Assembly (NCBI RefSeq): GCF_900116715.1
Contig: NZ_FPBM01000018.1
Span: forward strand, 1 to 35,665
Direction of reading: 5' to 3'
Length of the DNA stretch: 35,665 bases
From: Polaromonas sp. YR568
Lineage (GTDB): Bacteria > Pseudomonadota > Gammaproteobacteria > Burkholderiales > Burkholderiaceae_C
Shown: piece by piece, positions 8,426-16,735 of the stretch
Layout of the letters: each line of letters starts with the position of its first letter
Numbering within the stretch: position 1 is the stretch's first letter
Position numbers and translations under genes: made by a program
The notes under the pieces: model-generated
Databases searched by the model: none
What the model was told of the DNA's origin: nothing
What the model saw: only the letters and a program-made list of their open reading frames with translations

Positions 8426-9580
8426 ATGACAACAACAATAAACGGAGCGCGCGCGTTCCAGGCCGTTGCCAGAATCACCATGGTAGCGGCCCTGGCCATC
8501 CTGGCGGTCCCAGGGGTCAAGGCGCAAGACGGCGTCAGCAAGACCGCCGTCACGCTGGGCCAGTCCCTGGCCATGACCGGGCCCGGCGCCACGCTGGCCA
8601 TGCCTTTTGCGCAAGGCGCCCGCCTTTACTTTGACCGCGTCAATGCGGGCGGCGGCATCAACGGCCGCAAGATCGAACTCAGCACGCTGGACGACGCAGG
8701 CAACCCCGACACCACCGTGGCCAACACCAAAAAGCTGCTCGACCAGAAGGTGTTCGCGCTGTTCGGCTATTACGGCTCGCCGCAGGTCACAGCCGTCAAT
8801 CCGCTGCTCAAAGACAGCGACGTGCTGCTGTTTGCCCCCATGGCCGGCGCCGATGAGCTGCGCGGCTCGCTCTACCCCAATGTGTATTCGGTGCGGCCGG
8901 GCTACTCGGAAGAGGCCGCGGTGATCACGCGCCACGCCGAGACCCTGGGCATGCGCAAGCTGGCCATCCTGCACGGCAGGGACGCGGAGTCGCTCGCCGC
9001 GCTGGACTCGGCCGAGCGCACCATGGGCGGGCTGGGCGCCAACCTGGTGGCCAAGTCGCCGCTGTCAGGTGGCAGCATCGCCACCAGCGTCGACCAGGTG
9101 CTGGCCAAAAAACCCGAATCGGTGCTGGTGATCAGCGACGCCTCAGGCGCCGCCAACGCGATACGCGACCTGCGCGCCAAAGGCTTTCGCGGGCCCATCT
9201 ATGGCTTTTCCAACACCGGCGAAAGCCTGCTGGCCGAGCAACTGGGCGCGGCCGGCGCCGGCGTGGTGGTGGTGCGGGTCACGCCCAAGTCGGACAACGC
9301 CAAAAGCATCCTGGTGCGCGAGCTGCAGGCCGATGCCGCCGCCGCCAAGCTGGGCAAGTCCAATGTCTACATGCTTGAAGGCTATATCGCCGCCTGGACC
9401 TTCACCGAAGCCCTGCGCAAGGCCGGCAAGGACCCGACCCGCGCCAAACTGCGCAAGGCGCTGGACACCATGCAGGACCTGAACCTGGGCGGTTTTCGCG
9501 TGCACTTTGACGGCGACCGCGTGGGCTCCAAGCTGGTAGAGCTCAGCCTGGTCGACGCGACCGGGCGGGTGCGTGAATAA
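8426..9580 (+). CDS. LivK-like ABC transporter substrate-binding protein (first of a pair)
   Basis: A 384-residue periplasmic binding protein of the branched-chain amino acid (Leu/Ile/Val-binding) type. I chose the ATG at 8426 over the upstream 8390 start because a GGGGGAGA ribosome-binding site lies just before it and it gives a clean signal peptide (hydrophobic core VAALAILAVPG, cleavage after VKAQ). The mature protein begins VTLGQSLAMTGPGATLAMPFAQGARLYFDRVNAGGGINGRKIEL, the classic type I binding-protein opening. It resembles the next gene throughout and ends with the same GRVRx tail. No permease or ATPase follows, so it must serve a transporter encoded elsewhere or act as a sensor-type binding protein. 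The ligand is not predictable. Confidence 0.9.
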   Translation: MTTTINGARAFQAVARITMVAALAILAVPGVKAQDGVSKTAVTLGQSLAMTGPGATLAMPFAQGARLYFDRVNAGGGINGRKIELSTLDDAGNPDTTVANTKKLLDQKVFALFGYYGSPQVTAVNPLLKDSDVLLFAPMAGADELRGSLYPNVYSVRPGYSEEAAVITRHAETLGMRKLAILHGRDAESLAALDSAERTMGGLGANLVAKSPLSGGSIATSVDQVLAKKPESVLVISDASGAANAIRDLRAKGFRGPIYGFSNTGESLLAEQLGAAGAGVVVVRVTPKSDNAKSILVRELQADAAAAKLGKSNVYMLEGYIAAWTFTEALRKAGKDPTRAKLRKALDTMQDLNLGGFRVHFDGDRVGSKLVELSLVDATGRVRE

Positions 9581-9791
9581 ACAGGAATAAGCAGACCTCG
9601 CAGACCCTGTGATGGCCGGCCACCGGGATTGGCCGGAATTGAAGGGATTGTTGGACGAATGCTGCAAAAACTGGCAAATTACTGACGAATTGGCCTGGTT
9701 TAGAGCCAAAGTGGTGACGTATCTCACGGTTGTTTCTTACGGTTTTGTTACAACTTGAAATAGACGTACATAGCATTGGGAGAATTACGGC
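9581..9791 (+). promoter_or_regulatory. Intergenic region with probable promoter of the second LivK-like gene
   Basis: A 211-bp gap between the two binding-protein genes. From about 9700 it becomes AT-richer than its surroundings. A possible promoter reads TTGTTA, 16 bp, then TACATA, ending about 20 bp before the start codon. TTGTTACAA within it is a small odd-centred palindrome that could bind a regulator. GGGAG just before the ATG is the ribosome-binding site. The gap suggests the second gene is transcribed separately. No small ORF or RNA gene is convincing here. Confidence 0.35.
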
Positions 9792-10922
9792 ATGAACCTC
9801 ACACGCAGAACTTTTTCCACCGCCGTCGGCGCGTCCATGCTGGGCGGCTTCAACATCGCCCACGCGCAGACCGACAAGATCATCCTGGGCCAGTCGGCGC
9901 CGTTTACCGGGCCGGCCGCTCAGCTGGGTATCCAGTTTTACCAGGGCGCAAAGGTCTATCTCGACCAGGTCAACGCCCAGGGCGGCATCGGCAAGCGCCT
10001 GATTGAAATCCGCAACATGGACGACGGCTACGAGCCTACCCGCTGCGGCGAGAACACCCGCAAGCTGATCGACGAAGACGTGTTCGCGCTCTTCGGCTAC
10101 ATCGGCACGCCCACCAGCATCGTCGCGCTGCCGATGGCCACGAAAGACAAGGTTCCCTTTATCGCCCCGTTTACCGGCGCCATGGCGCTGCGCGAGCCGT
10201 TCAACAAATACGCCTTTCATGTGCGTGCTTCCTACAACGACGAGACCGGCCTGATCGTCAAGCAGCTGACCTCCCTGGGGCTGAAAAAGATCGCGGTGTT
10301 TCACCAGAACGATGCCTACGGCAAAGCCGGGCTGGACGGTGTTGTGCTGGCCCTGGGCGCGCAGAACCTCAAGCCTGTGGCGACGGCAACGGTCGAGCGC
10401 AATTCGGTCGATGTGGCCAAGGCCGTCAGCACGCTGGTGGCCGCAGGCCCCGATGCGGTGGTGCAGATCGGCGCGTACAAGGCTTGCGCCGCCTTTATCC
10501 GCGAGGCCCGCAAGGCCGGCTACGGAGGCACTTTCTACAACGTGTCTTTTGTCGGCACGCAGGCGCTGGCTGACGAGCTGGGCAAGGACGGCGCGGGCGT
10601 CGTGGTGTCGCAGGTCATGCCTTCGCCCTACAACACGGCCCGCCCGATTGCGCGCGAGTTTGTGGAGGCCGTGAAGGCCGCCGGCAAGGACGCGCAGATC
10701 AACTTCTCCAGCATGGAAGGCTATGTGGCCGCCAAGGTGCTGGTCGATGGAATCAGGCGCGGCGGCGCCAAGATCACCCGCGAATCGCTGATTTCCGGCC
10801 TGGAAAGCATAGGCACGCAGTCGTTGGGCGGGTTCTCGGTGTCGTTCTCGCCGACAGACCATGTGGCGTCGAGCTTCGTGGAGCTTTCAATGCTGACTGG
10901 CGACGGCCGGGTGCGAACCTGA
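9792..10922 (+). CDS. LivK-like ABC transporter substrate-binding protein (second of a pair)
   Basis: A 376-residue type I periplasmic binding protein. The start has a twin-arginine-like signal (MNLTRRTFSTAVGASMLGG) with cleavage after AHAQ, differing from its neighbour's Sec-type leader. The mature protein opens IILGQSAPFTGPAAQLGIQFYQGAKVYLDQVNAQGGIGKR, with VFALFGYIGTPT and KKIAVFHQNDAYGKAGLDG as further family landmarks. It is clearly related to the preceding gene, so the pair probably arose by tandem duplication followed by divergence. It ends 26 bp before a strong terminator. The cognate permease and ATPase are absent from the window. Confidence 0.9.
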   Translation: MNLTRRTFSTAVGASMLGGFNIAHAQTDKIILGQSAPFTGPAAQLGIQFYQGAKVYLDQVNAQGGIGKRLIEIRNMDDGYEPTRCGENTRKLIDEDVFALFGYIGTPTSIVALPMATKDKVPFIAPFTGAMALREPFNKYAFHVRASYNDETGLIVKQLTSLGLKKIAVFHQNDAYGKAGLDGVVLALGAQNLKPVATATVERNSVDVAKAVSTLVAAGPDAVVQIGAYKACAAFIREARKAGYGGTFYNVSFVGTQALADELGKDGAGVVVSQVMPSPYNTARPIAREFVEAVKAAGKDAQINFSSMEGYVAAKVLVDGIRRGGAKITRESLISGLESIGTQSLGGFSVSFSPTDHVASSFVELSMLTGDGRVRT

Positions 10923-10948
10923 TCGCCTGGTAGAGCCAGTCCTCAAAC

Positions 10949-10979
10949 AAAACGCCCGGCTTGCCCGGGCGTTTTTTTA
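10949..10979. terminator. Bidirectional rho-independent terminator between livK-like gene and argE
   Basis: A stem AACGCCCGG / CCGGGCGTT with a 5-nt loop is followed by a run of T on the plus strand (GTTTTTTTAT). Read on the minus strand the same stem is followed by TTTTGTTT. It lies between the convergent ends of the second LivK-like gene and argE, so it can stop transcription from both sides. Confidence 0.92.
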
Positions 10980-10980
10980 T

Positions 10981-12183
10981 TCAGGCAATTTGCCGCGTGG
11001 CCAGCAGGCCGTGCATAAAGTCCTGGCAGCGGGCCAGTTGCTCCAGGCTCACATACTCATCAGGCTGGTGCGCCTGGTTGATGCTGCCGGGGCCGCACAC
11101 CACGGTGGGAATGCCGGCGTCCTTGAAGAGGCCCGCCTCCGTGCCGAAGGCGACCAGCGTGGTTTCTTTGGTGCGGGCCAGTCGCTGTGCCAATTGCGTC
11201 ACCGCATCGCCGGCCGAGCCCAGGAAGGCGGGCACCTCACAAATCGTCTCAAAGCTGAAGCCCGCGTCGGGCGCGATCTTTTTCATCGCCGGCTGCGCAC
11301 GCTCCGCATAAGCGACGACTTCTTTTTGCATCGCATGCGCATCGGCAGTGGGCAGGTTGCGGAATTCATAACGGAACTCGGCATCGCGCGGCACCACGTT
11401 GTCGGCAATGCCGCCGTGGAACTGCCCCACGCTGGTGGTGCTGAAGGGCACGTCAAAACCTTCATAACGCGGCTCGTTGGCCTCAAAGCCCTCGCCCATG
11501 TCGCGCAGCTTGCCGACCACGCGCGCCGCCATCTCAATGGCGTTCACCGACTGCGGCGTGAGCGAAGAGTGCGCCTCTTTGCCGCGCACGCAGCATTTGT
11601 AGCGGTACACGCCCTTGTGCGCCGTGGCCGGCACCATGCTGGTGGGCTCGCCGACGATGCAGGCCAGCGGCGCGATGCCGGCGTCCTTCATGTCGGCGAT
11701 CAGCTCCCGCACGCCCAGGCAGCCGACTTCCTCGTCATAACTCAGCGCCAGGTGCACCGCAAAGGGCGCCTGGCTGTTCATGAACTCCCCGGCGTGCGCC
11801 AGCGCCATGCCGATAAAACCCTTCATGTCGCAGCTGCCGCGGCCGTAGAGCCGGCCATCTTTAATGGCCGCCGACAGCGGGTCCAGCGTCCAGTCCTGGC
11901 CGTCCCAGGGCACGGTGTCGGTGTGGCCTGAGAGGATGATGCCGGCGGGCTTGCCTTCACCCAGTGTGGCGAAGAGGTTGGCCTTGGTCTTGGCGGCATT
12001 GGTGGTGATGCGGCTGGCCACGCCCAGTTTTTTGAGCTCGTCCCGCACGAAATGGATCAGCTCGAGGTTGCTGTTGTCGCTGACCGTGTTCATGCGCACC
12101 AGGGCCTGGATCAGTTGCAGGGCATGGGGCGAGACGGCGGGCAGGGTGGCGGGAGTGAGGGTGGGGGAGGGGGCGAGAGACAT
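10981..12183 (-). CDS. argE: Acetylornithine deacetylase
   Basis: A 400-residue M20-family metallohydrolase that removes the acetyl group from N-acetylornithine in arginine synthesis. SGHTDTVPWDGQDW gives metal ligand His87 and the flanking Asp89. GRGSCDMKGF holds the bridging Asp119, and SYDEEVGCLG holds catalytic Glu151 and metal ligand Glu152. GPGSINQAHQPDEYV near the end carries the final histidine. The start at 12183 has a GAGG site before it. A longer reading exists upstream, but its first 73 residues lack family character and overlap the divergent UbiA-like gene. M20 paralogues such as succinyl-diaminopimelate desuccinylase are the alternative, but the motifs and length fit ArgE best. 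It is transcribed alone. Confidence 0.9.
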   Translation of the reverse strand: MSLAPSPTLTPATLPAVSPHALQLIQALVRMNTVSDNSNLELIHFVRDELKKLGVASRITTNAAKTKANLFATLGEGKPAGIILSGHTDTVPWDGQDWTLDPLSAAIKDGRLYGRGSCDMKGFIGMALAHAGEFMNSQAPFAVHLALSYDEEVGCLGVRELIADMKDAGIAPLACIVGEPTSMVPATAHKGVYRYKCCVRGKEAHSSLTPQSVNAIEMAARVVGKLRDMGEGFEANEPRYEGFDVPFSTTSVGQFHGGIADNVVPRDAEFRYEFRNLPTADAHAMQKEVVAYAERAQPAMKKIAPDAGFSFETICEVPAFLGSAGDAVTQLAQRLARTKETTLVAFGTEAGLFKDAGIPTVVCGPGSINQAHQPDEYVSLEQLARCQDFMHGLLATRQIA

Positions 12184-12286
12184 GGCCTCATTTTGGCCGT
12201 ATTCGCTAATGTGCGCTGCCTGCCCGTCAGTTATGCTTGAAGCCCGCTTTCCCACGGGGTGTTTTCCCCTTCCTTCCCCCTTGCCG

Positions 12287-13153
12287 ATGACATCTTCGTC
12301 CTCCTCACCGCTGGCCTTGATCCGGCTCATGCGGCCGCACCAGTGGCTGAAAAACGTCTTTGTTTTTGCCGGCCTGGTCTTCAGCCAGAACTGGCAGGAC
12401 ACCGCGCTGGACCTGCGCGTCCTCTACGCCTTCGCTGCCTTCTGCTGCCTCTCCAGCATGGTCTACATCATCAATGACTGGCACGACCGCGCGAGCGACG
12501 CCCTGCACCCCACCAAACGGCACCGGCCGCTGGCCAGCGGCGCGGTGGCCGTGCCGGTGGCGCTGGTGCTGGCCGGACTGCTGCTGGTGGCGGGCCTGCT
12601 GCTGGCCGCCGGCAACCGCACCCTGCTGGCGCTGCTCGGCGTCTACACGGTGCTCAACCTGGCGTATTCCTGGCGGCTCAAGCAGGTGCCGGTGGTCGAT
12701 GTCTCCATCATCGCCTCGGGCTTTATGTTGCGGCTTTTGGCCGGCACCGTGGCCGTCGGCATCCCGCCGTCGCGCTGGCTGCTGCTCACCGGCATTTTTG
12801 TGGCGCTGTTCCTGGGTTTTGCCAAACGCAAGGCCGAGAGCTTTCATGAAGAAGGCAGCCAGCGCGCCGTGCTGGCGCACTACCCGCCGGCGCTGCTGGA
12901 CACCTTCATGGCCGTCACCATGACCGCCACCCTGGCCACCTACAGCCTCTTTGCCACCAGCCCCGAAGCCCAGCTGCAGCACGGCGAGCGCCTGCTCTAC
13001 ACCGTCCCGGTGGTCATCTTCGGCATGCTGCGCTACACCTACCAGGTGCACCGCGGCCGCGGTGAAGACGTGGCGCGCGACATGCTGCGCGACCCCTGGA
13101 TACTGGCGGCCGGCGTGTTGTGGCTGGCCATCTTCCTGAGCCACCGGCTGTGA
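12287..13153 (+). CDS. UbiA-family prenyltransferase, decaprenyl-phosphate phosphoribosyltransferase-like
   Basis: A 288-residue integral membrane protein with about eight or nine hydrophobic segments. It resembles decaprenyl-phosphate phosphoribosyltransferase (mycobacterial Rv3806c/UbiA type), which attaches 5-phosphoribose from PRPP to a polyprenyl phosphate. The opening LIRLMRPHQWLKNVFVFAGL is typical of that subgroup. The first Asp-rich motif is NDWHDRASDALHPTKRHRPL (63-82), followed by ASG. The second region is YSWRLKQVPVVDVSIIASG (127-145), continuing into FMLRLLAG. The ATG at 12287 was chosen because the protein aligns from there; the upstream frame runs antisense to argE. Its stop overlaps the next gene's proposed GTG start. 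Ubiquinone- or heme-type UbiA enzymes are less likely given the HPxK...RPxASG motif. It probably heads a four-gene operon. Confidence 0.88.
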   Translation: MTSSSSSPLALIRLMRPHQWLKNVFVFAGLVFSQNWQDTALDLRVLYAFAAFCCLSSMVYIINDWHDRASDALHPTKRHRPLASGAVAVPVALVLAGLLLVAGLLLAAGNRTLLALLGVYTVLNLAYSWRLKQVPVVDVSIIASGFMLRLLAGTVAVGIPPSRWLLLTGIFVALFLGFAKRKAESFHEEGSQRAVLAHYPPALLDTFMAVTMTATLATYSLFATSPEAQLQHGERLLYTVPVVIFGMLRYTYQVHRGRGEDVARDMLRDPWILAAGVLWLAIFLSHRL

Positions 13154-14109
13154 GACCCAAGGCCGATTTCGCAGGCGCAAAGTCCGCAGCGGGCGGCCTG
13201 CCATTCAAGCGGCTCTTGCTGGTGCTCGGCGTGGTGGCCACCGCATACGCCGCCGTGCTGCTGATCTGGGGCGACAGCCCCAAAACCTCGCTCGCCTTGC
13301 TCTGGTCAGCCACAGGCGCGCAGGCTGCGGCCCTGTGCCTGCTCAATTACCTGCTGCGCGGCCTGCGCTGGCGATTCTGGATGGGGCGTTACGGGCGCCA
13401 CTTCGGCCTGGTGCAGGGCCTGCGCCTTTACCTGGCGGGCTATGCCTTTACGCCCACGCCGGGCAATGTCGGTGAGGCCGTGCGTGGGCTCATGCTGGCA
13501 CGCCAGCCGCTGGGCGCGGCGCAAAGCCTGGCCATCTTCGGCGCTGAGCGCCTGGCCGACTTGCTGTGCCTGCTGTTGCTGTGCCTGCCGGCGTTGGGTT
13601 GGGTTCTGGGGCACGGCGCGCTGCAGGCTGCGTCAACCTTGATAGCCAGTCTGCTGGCCGCCGCTGCGCTGGTGCTGCTGGCGATTCTGGGCCTGCTCTT
13701 CAAACACCGGGACCGGGTTTTTGCGGGCCTCCCCTGGCTGCGCGAGGCCTGGTATTGCCTATCGGTTCGCCCCTGGCTATGGTTTGGCCTCACGCTGGCG
13801 GCCTGGGCGGCGCAGGGCCTGGCTGTCTGGCTGGTTTGCCGCGCCATGAATGTGCAGCTTGAGTTGCTGACGGCCACCGGCTTTTACGCGGTGGCCATGG
13901 TGGCCGGCGCTTTGTCGGCGCTGCCGGCCGGGCTGGGCGGCACCGAGGCCGTGCTGACCGGCCTGCTGGTGGCGCAGGGCGCCACGCCGGCTGCCGCCTT
14001 GTCCATCACGGTGCTGGTGCGGCTGCTCACGCTCTGGCTGGCTGTGGGCATTGGCGTGGTGGCCTTGCTTTATAGTGCGGCCATCCGCAAGGAAATCAGC
14101 TTTCGCTAG
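13150..14109 (+). CDS. UPF0104 / LPG-synthase-type transmembrane protein
   Basis: A membrane protein of about 319 residues with some seven or eight hydrophobic helices, of the family covering the transmembrane half of lysylphosphatidylglycerol synthase, YbhN and AglD. Hallmarks are NYLLRGLRWRFWMGRYG, then FTPTPGNVGEAVRGLML, and ALSALPAGLGGTEAVLTGLL. The C-terminal aminoacyl-transfer domain of MprF is absent, so this is the flippase-like membrane part only. I chose the GTG at 13150, which overlaps the UbiA stop as GTGA; GTG at 13120 is possible. Neither has a good ribosome-binding site, so translational coupling is likely. In context it may flip or handle the lipid-linked sugar made by the UbiA-like enzyme, which is an inference. 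Confidence 0.85.
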   Translation: MRPKADFAGAKSAAGGLPFKRLLLVLGVVATAYAAVLLIWGDSPKTSLALLWSATGAQAAALCLLNYLLRGLRWRFWMGRYGRHFGLVQGLRLYLAGYAFTPTPGNVGEAVRGLMLARQPLGAAQSLAIFGAERLADLLCLLLLCLPALGWVLGHGALQAASTLIASLLAAAALVLLAILGLLFKHRDRVFAGLPWLREAWYCLSVRPWLWFGLTLAAWAAQGLAVWLVCRAMNVQLELLTATGFYAVAMVAGALSALPAGLGGTEAVLTGLLVAQGATPAAALSITVLVRLLTLWLAVGIGVVALLYSAAIRKEISFR

Positions 14110-14124
14110 GCCCGCTGGCCTTTT

Positions 14125-14172
14125 TTCCTGCCATCTCCTGCCATCTCCTGCCGTTTCCTGCCATTGCCTGCC
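14125..14172. repeat. Short tandem repeat, 10-bp unit
   Basis: About four and a half copies of a 10-bp unit, TCCTGCCATC and close variants, run head to tail in the 106-bp gap between the UPF0104 and GT39 genes. Nothing coding is evident here. It may simply be a slippage product, though it separates two otherwise closely packed gene pairs. Confidence 0.8.
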
Positions 14173-14215
14173 CCTTGCAGGGCCGCCACACAGATTCCCC
14201 CGAGTCCCGAGTTTC

Positions 14216-15754
14216 ATGCCCCAGAACCACGACACCGCCGCCTTTCCCGTTTCGCTGAGCCGCTGGCTGCTGGCAGCAGGCCTGCTCTCGCTCTTGCTGC
14301 GGTTCTGGATTGCCGTCACCTTTCCGGTCACCGGCGATGAGGCCTTCTTTTACTGGTGGGGTGTGTACCCCGACTGGGGCTATTCAGACCACCCGCCCAT
14401 GGTGGGCTGGCTGATCGCGCTGATGCGCGCCACGCTGGGCGACAGCCTCTGGTCCATACGCCTGCCCATCGTGCTGCTGCCGCTGGCGCTGGGCGCGGCG
14501 CTGTGGTGGGCGCTCAAGCCGGCGGGCAAAGTGCGCGCCGCCTGGGCCGTGCTGTTCTTCTGGCTCGCTCCGCTCAACTGGCTCAACACCCTGATCACCA
14601 CCGATACGCCGCTGATCTTCTGGTCGGCGCTGTCGGTCGCCGCGCTCATGCGCGCCGAGCGCCGCGCACAGCTGGACCGCGCCGCCTGGGGCCTCTATGC
14701 CCTGTCGGGTTTCTTCCTGGGCTGCGCTTTCCTGTCCAAATACTTCTCGGTGGTGCTGGGCTTCACATACTTCGTCTACTTTGTGCTGTACCGCCGCGAC
14801 CGGCTGGCCGGTTTTGCGTTGCTGGTGCTGTGCGCCTTGCCCGGCCCGGCCATCAACATCGCCTACAACATGTCGCATGGCTGGTCCAACATCATGTTCA
14901 ATGTGTACAACCGCAATGAAGATGCGGTGTTCGAGTGGCGCAAACCGCTGACCTACATCGGCATGATGGTTTACCTCATCACCCCCGTGGCGGTGTGGAT
15001 GGCCTTCAGGTACCGCCAGGCGCTGGTGGCCACCGCCCGCTCGCAGCGCCTGCTGGCCTGCCTGGTGGTGGTGCCGCTGCTGTTTTTTGCGCTGCTCTCG
15101 GCCAAGAAGGTCATTGGCCTGCATTGGGTGCTGTCGTTTTATCCCTTCGGTTTTGCGTTTCTGGCATTCGCACTGCCGGCCGACAGGCTCAAGGCCTGCG
15201 CCAAAGGCCTGGCCGTGTTTGCCGGCCTGCATGTGCTGGTGGTGGCGGGGCTGTACATGACCTCGCTAGACACCTGGCGCAGCACAAAGCTGTATCCACA
15301 AATCATCCGCAGCTACAAAACCGCCGAGATGCTGCAACAGGTAACGGCGCCCGGCGTGGTGCTGATGGGCGAGGCCTACACACCCGCGTCGATTTTCGGT
15401 TTTGAGCGCCGCCAGTACATGCCGGTGTTCGGCGTCGGCAAGTTCCACGCACGGCAAGACGACATGCTGGTCGATTTTTCGCTTTACCAGGGCAAGACGG
15501 TGCGCATCATCGTCGCCGACAAGCCGCGCCTGGAAGAATTTGCGCCCTACTTCGAGTCGGTGCGCGAGCTCGCCTTTGAGCAAAACGGCGTTCCCTTTTA
15601 CGCGGTGGAAGGCAAAGGCTTTAACTACCCCGCGTATCGCGAAGGCGTGCTGGGCGTGGCCTTCAAGCGCTACTTCAACATCCCCACCTGGCTGCCCATG
15701 ACGGGCTGCCCTTTTTGCGAACGCTATTGCGGCCAGGCGCGATGCCCGAGGTAA
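14216..15754 (+). CDS. GT39 / ArnT-like membrane glycosyltransferase
   Basis: A 512-residue multi-pass glycosyltransferase of the PMT/ArnT type, which uses a polyprenyl-phosphate sugar as donor on the periplasmic side. VTGDEAFFYWWGVYPDWGY puts the catalytic-type Asp41-Glu42 in the first external loop, followed by SDHPPMVGWL (57-66), a hallmark of the PMT_2 domain. SKYFSVVLGFTYFVYF and YNMSHGWSNIMFNVYNR further down are also characteristic. The last third (from about 390) is soluble. The extreme C-terminus carries four cysteines, CPFCERYCGQARC (CX2CX3CX4C), unusual for the family. ATG 14216 was chosen because upstream codons show no family features. Its last 13 bp overlap the phosphatase gene. 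Its donor could be the lipid-linked pentose predicted from the UbiA-like enzyme; the acceptor is unknown. Confidence 0.9.
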   Translation: MPQNHDTAAFPVSLSRWLLAAGLLSLLLRFWIAVTFPVTGDEAFFYWWGVYPDWGYSDHPPMVGWLIALMRATLGDSLWSIRLPIVLLPLALGAALWWALKPAGKVRAAWAVLFFWLAPLNWLNTLITTDTPLIFWSALSVAALMRAERRAQLDRAAWGLYALSGFFLGCAFLSKYFSVVLGFTYFVYFVLYRRDRLAGFALLVLCALPGPAINIAYNMSHGWSNIMFNVYNRNEDAVFEWRKPLTYIGMMVYLITPVAVWMAFRYRQALVATARSQRLLACLVVVPLLFFALLSAKKVIGLHWVLSFYPFGFAFLAFALPADRLKACAKGLAVFAGLHVLVVAGLYMTSLDTWRSTKLYPQIIRSYKTAEMLQQVTAPGVVLMGEAYTPASIFGFERRQYMPVFGVGKFHARQDDMLVDFSLYQGKTVRIIVADKPRLEEFAPYFESVRELAFEQNGVPFYAVEGKGFNYPAYREGVLGVAFKRYFNIPTWLPMTGCPFCERYCGQARCPR

Positions 15755-16404
15755 GCGCACCAGACACCCCGCTGGTGGTGGCCGCCTTCGACTTCGACGG
15801 CACACTGACCCAGCGCGACACCTTCGTGCCTTTCCTGGCACGCGGCCTGGGCTGGCCGCGCTTTCTGGCAGCCTTGCTGCGTTGCTCACCCTGGCTGGCT
15901 GGTTATGCGTTGCGCGTGGTGCCCAACGATGTCGCCAAAGGCAAGCTCATGCAGTCCACACTGGCCGGCCGCAGCCTCAAAGAAATGGAAGACTGGACTA
16001 CCCGCTGGCTGGCGCAGGATTTCCCCGGCCAGTTGCGCGAAGCCACCATGGCTCGTCTGGCCTGGCACAAGGAAGCCGGTCATTGCTGCGTGATGGTGAG
16101 TGCTTCGCCTGATATCTATCTGCCGCGCGTGGCAGCGCAGCTGGGGTTTGATGCGCTGATCTGCACTGAGATGGAAGTCGAGGGCGAAGGGGATTCCGCG
16201 CGCCTGACGGGCCGTATGCGGACGCCCAATTGCTATGGCGAGCAAAAGGTACTGCGGCTCAAAGCCTGGGTGACTGGGCGGTTTGGTGCTGCGGCGCTGG
16301 AGGGGATGATGTTGTATGCCTATGGGGATACGGGGGGGGATAAGCCTATGTTGCGGATGGCTGACCATGCTTGGTATCGGGGTGCGACCTGGGATGGGGT
16401 TTAG
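15742..16404 (+). CDS. HAD-IB family phosphatase (SerB-like)
   Basis: A 220-residue haloacid-dehalogenase-type phosphatase of subclass IB. All four motifs are present: DFDGT (17-21) with nucleophile Asp17 and acid/base Asp19, Ser120 in VMVSASPDIY, Lys169 in GEQKVLRLKAW, and GDTGGDKPML (195-204). ATG 15742 is preferred over TTG 15715 because it starts just before the conserved core; it overlaps the GT39 stop. In the mycobacterial route a phosphatase must strip the 5-phosphate from polyprenyl-phosphoryl-5-phosphoribose. A phosphatase co-encoded with a DPPR-synthase-like protein would fit that step, though SerB-like activity on small molecules is the alternative. Over its final 47 codons only four end in C, in sharp contrast with its beginning. 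Confidence 0.9.
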   Translation: MPEVSAPDTPLVVAAFDFDGTLTQRDTFVPFLARGLGWPRFLAALLRCSPWLAGYALRVVPNDVAKGKLMQSTLAGRSLKEMEDWTTRWLAQDFPGQLREATMARLAWHKEAGHCCVMVSASPDIYLPRVAAQLGFDALICTEMEVEGEGDSARLTGRMRTPNCYGEQKVLRLKAWVTGRFGAAALEGMMLYAYGDTGGDKPMLRMADHAWYRGATWDGV

Positions 16405-16486
16405 TTTTCTTGTTTTCGCCGGGTGTTGCTCCGGCCTGCGCGCCTTCTGCTGAGAGCTGCTGGCCGGGGTCGCCCGGCGGCGACTC

Positions 16487-16514
16487 ACTTTTCTTTGCTT
16501 CGCCAAAGAAAAGT
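16487..16514. other. Arm hairpin, left arm of element copy 2
   Basis: An 11-bp perfect stem, ACTTTTCTTTG with CAAAGAAAAGT, around a CTTCGC loop. The same hairpin occurs in copy 3 at 35336-35363. Confidence 0.85.
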
Positions 16515-16585
16515 AAGCAAAAGAAAGGCGACCCTACTGTCTGCGTCCCCTGCGCTGCGCTCCGGGGCAACCTGCGGTGCTCGGT

Positions 16586-16647
16586 CCAGACGGGGTCAAA
16601 AACAACTCGCCTTCGGCTCAAACAAGTTTTTGCCCTTATCCGTCTGG
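16586..16647. other. Central nested hairpin of element copy 2
   Basis: Outer arms CCAGACGG and CCGTCTGG enclose inner arms CAAAAAC and GTTTTTG. The same nested structure is in copy 3 at 35433-35492, where only the loop between the inner arms differs (two bases shorter, different bases). Confidence 0.75.
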
Positions 16648-16735
16648 ACCTCCGCTCCTCGGCGCATACAGAAGGGGGTGGGGAAGGAATACCGAACAGC
16701 CAAACAGCCGAATACAAATACCGAATACCAGAAGA

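Noticed and set aside
11864..12286. A 141-codon N-terminal extension of the UbiA-like protein
   Set aside because: It is antisense to argE and lacks any family feature; the prenyltransferase core begins after the ATG at 12287.
12184..12402. A 73-codon N-terminal extension of ArgE
   Set aside because: Residues are not ArgE-like and the DNA overlaps the start of the divergent gene; ATG 12183 has a ribosome site.
14125..14172. Short repeats considered as a CRISPR array
   Set aside because: Ten-bp units directly abutting without spacers, and no cas genes; a simple tandem repeat.
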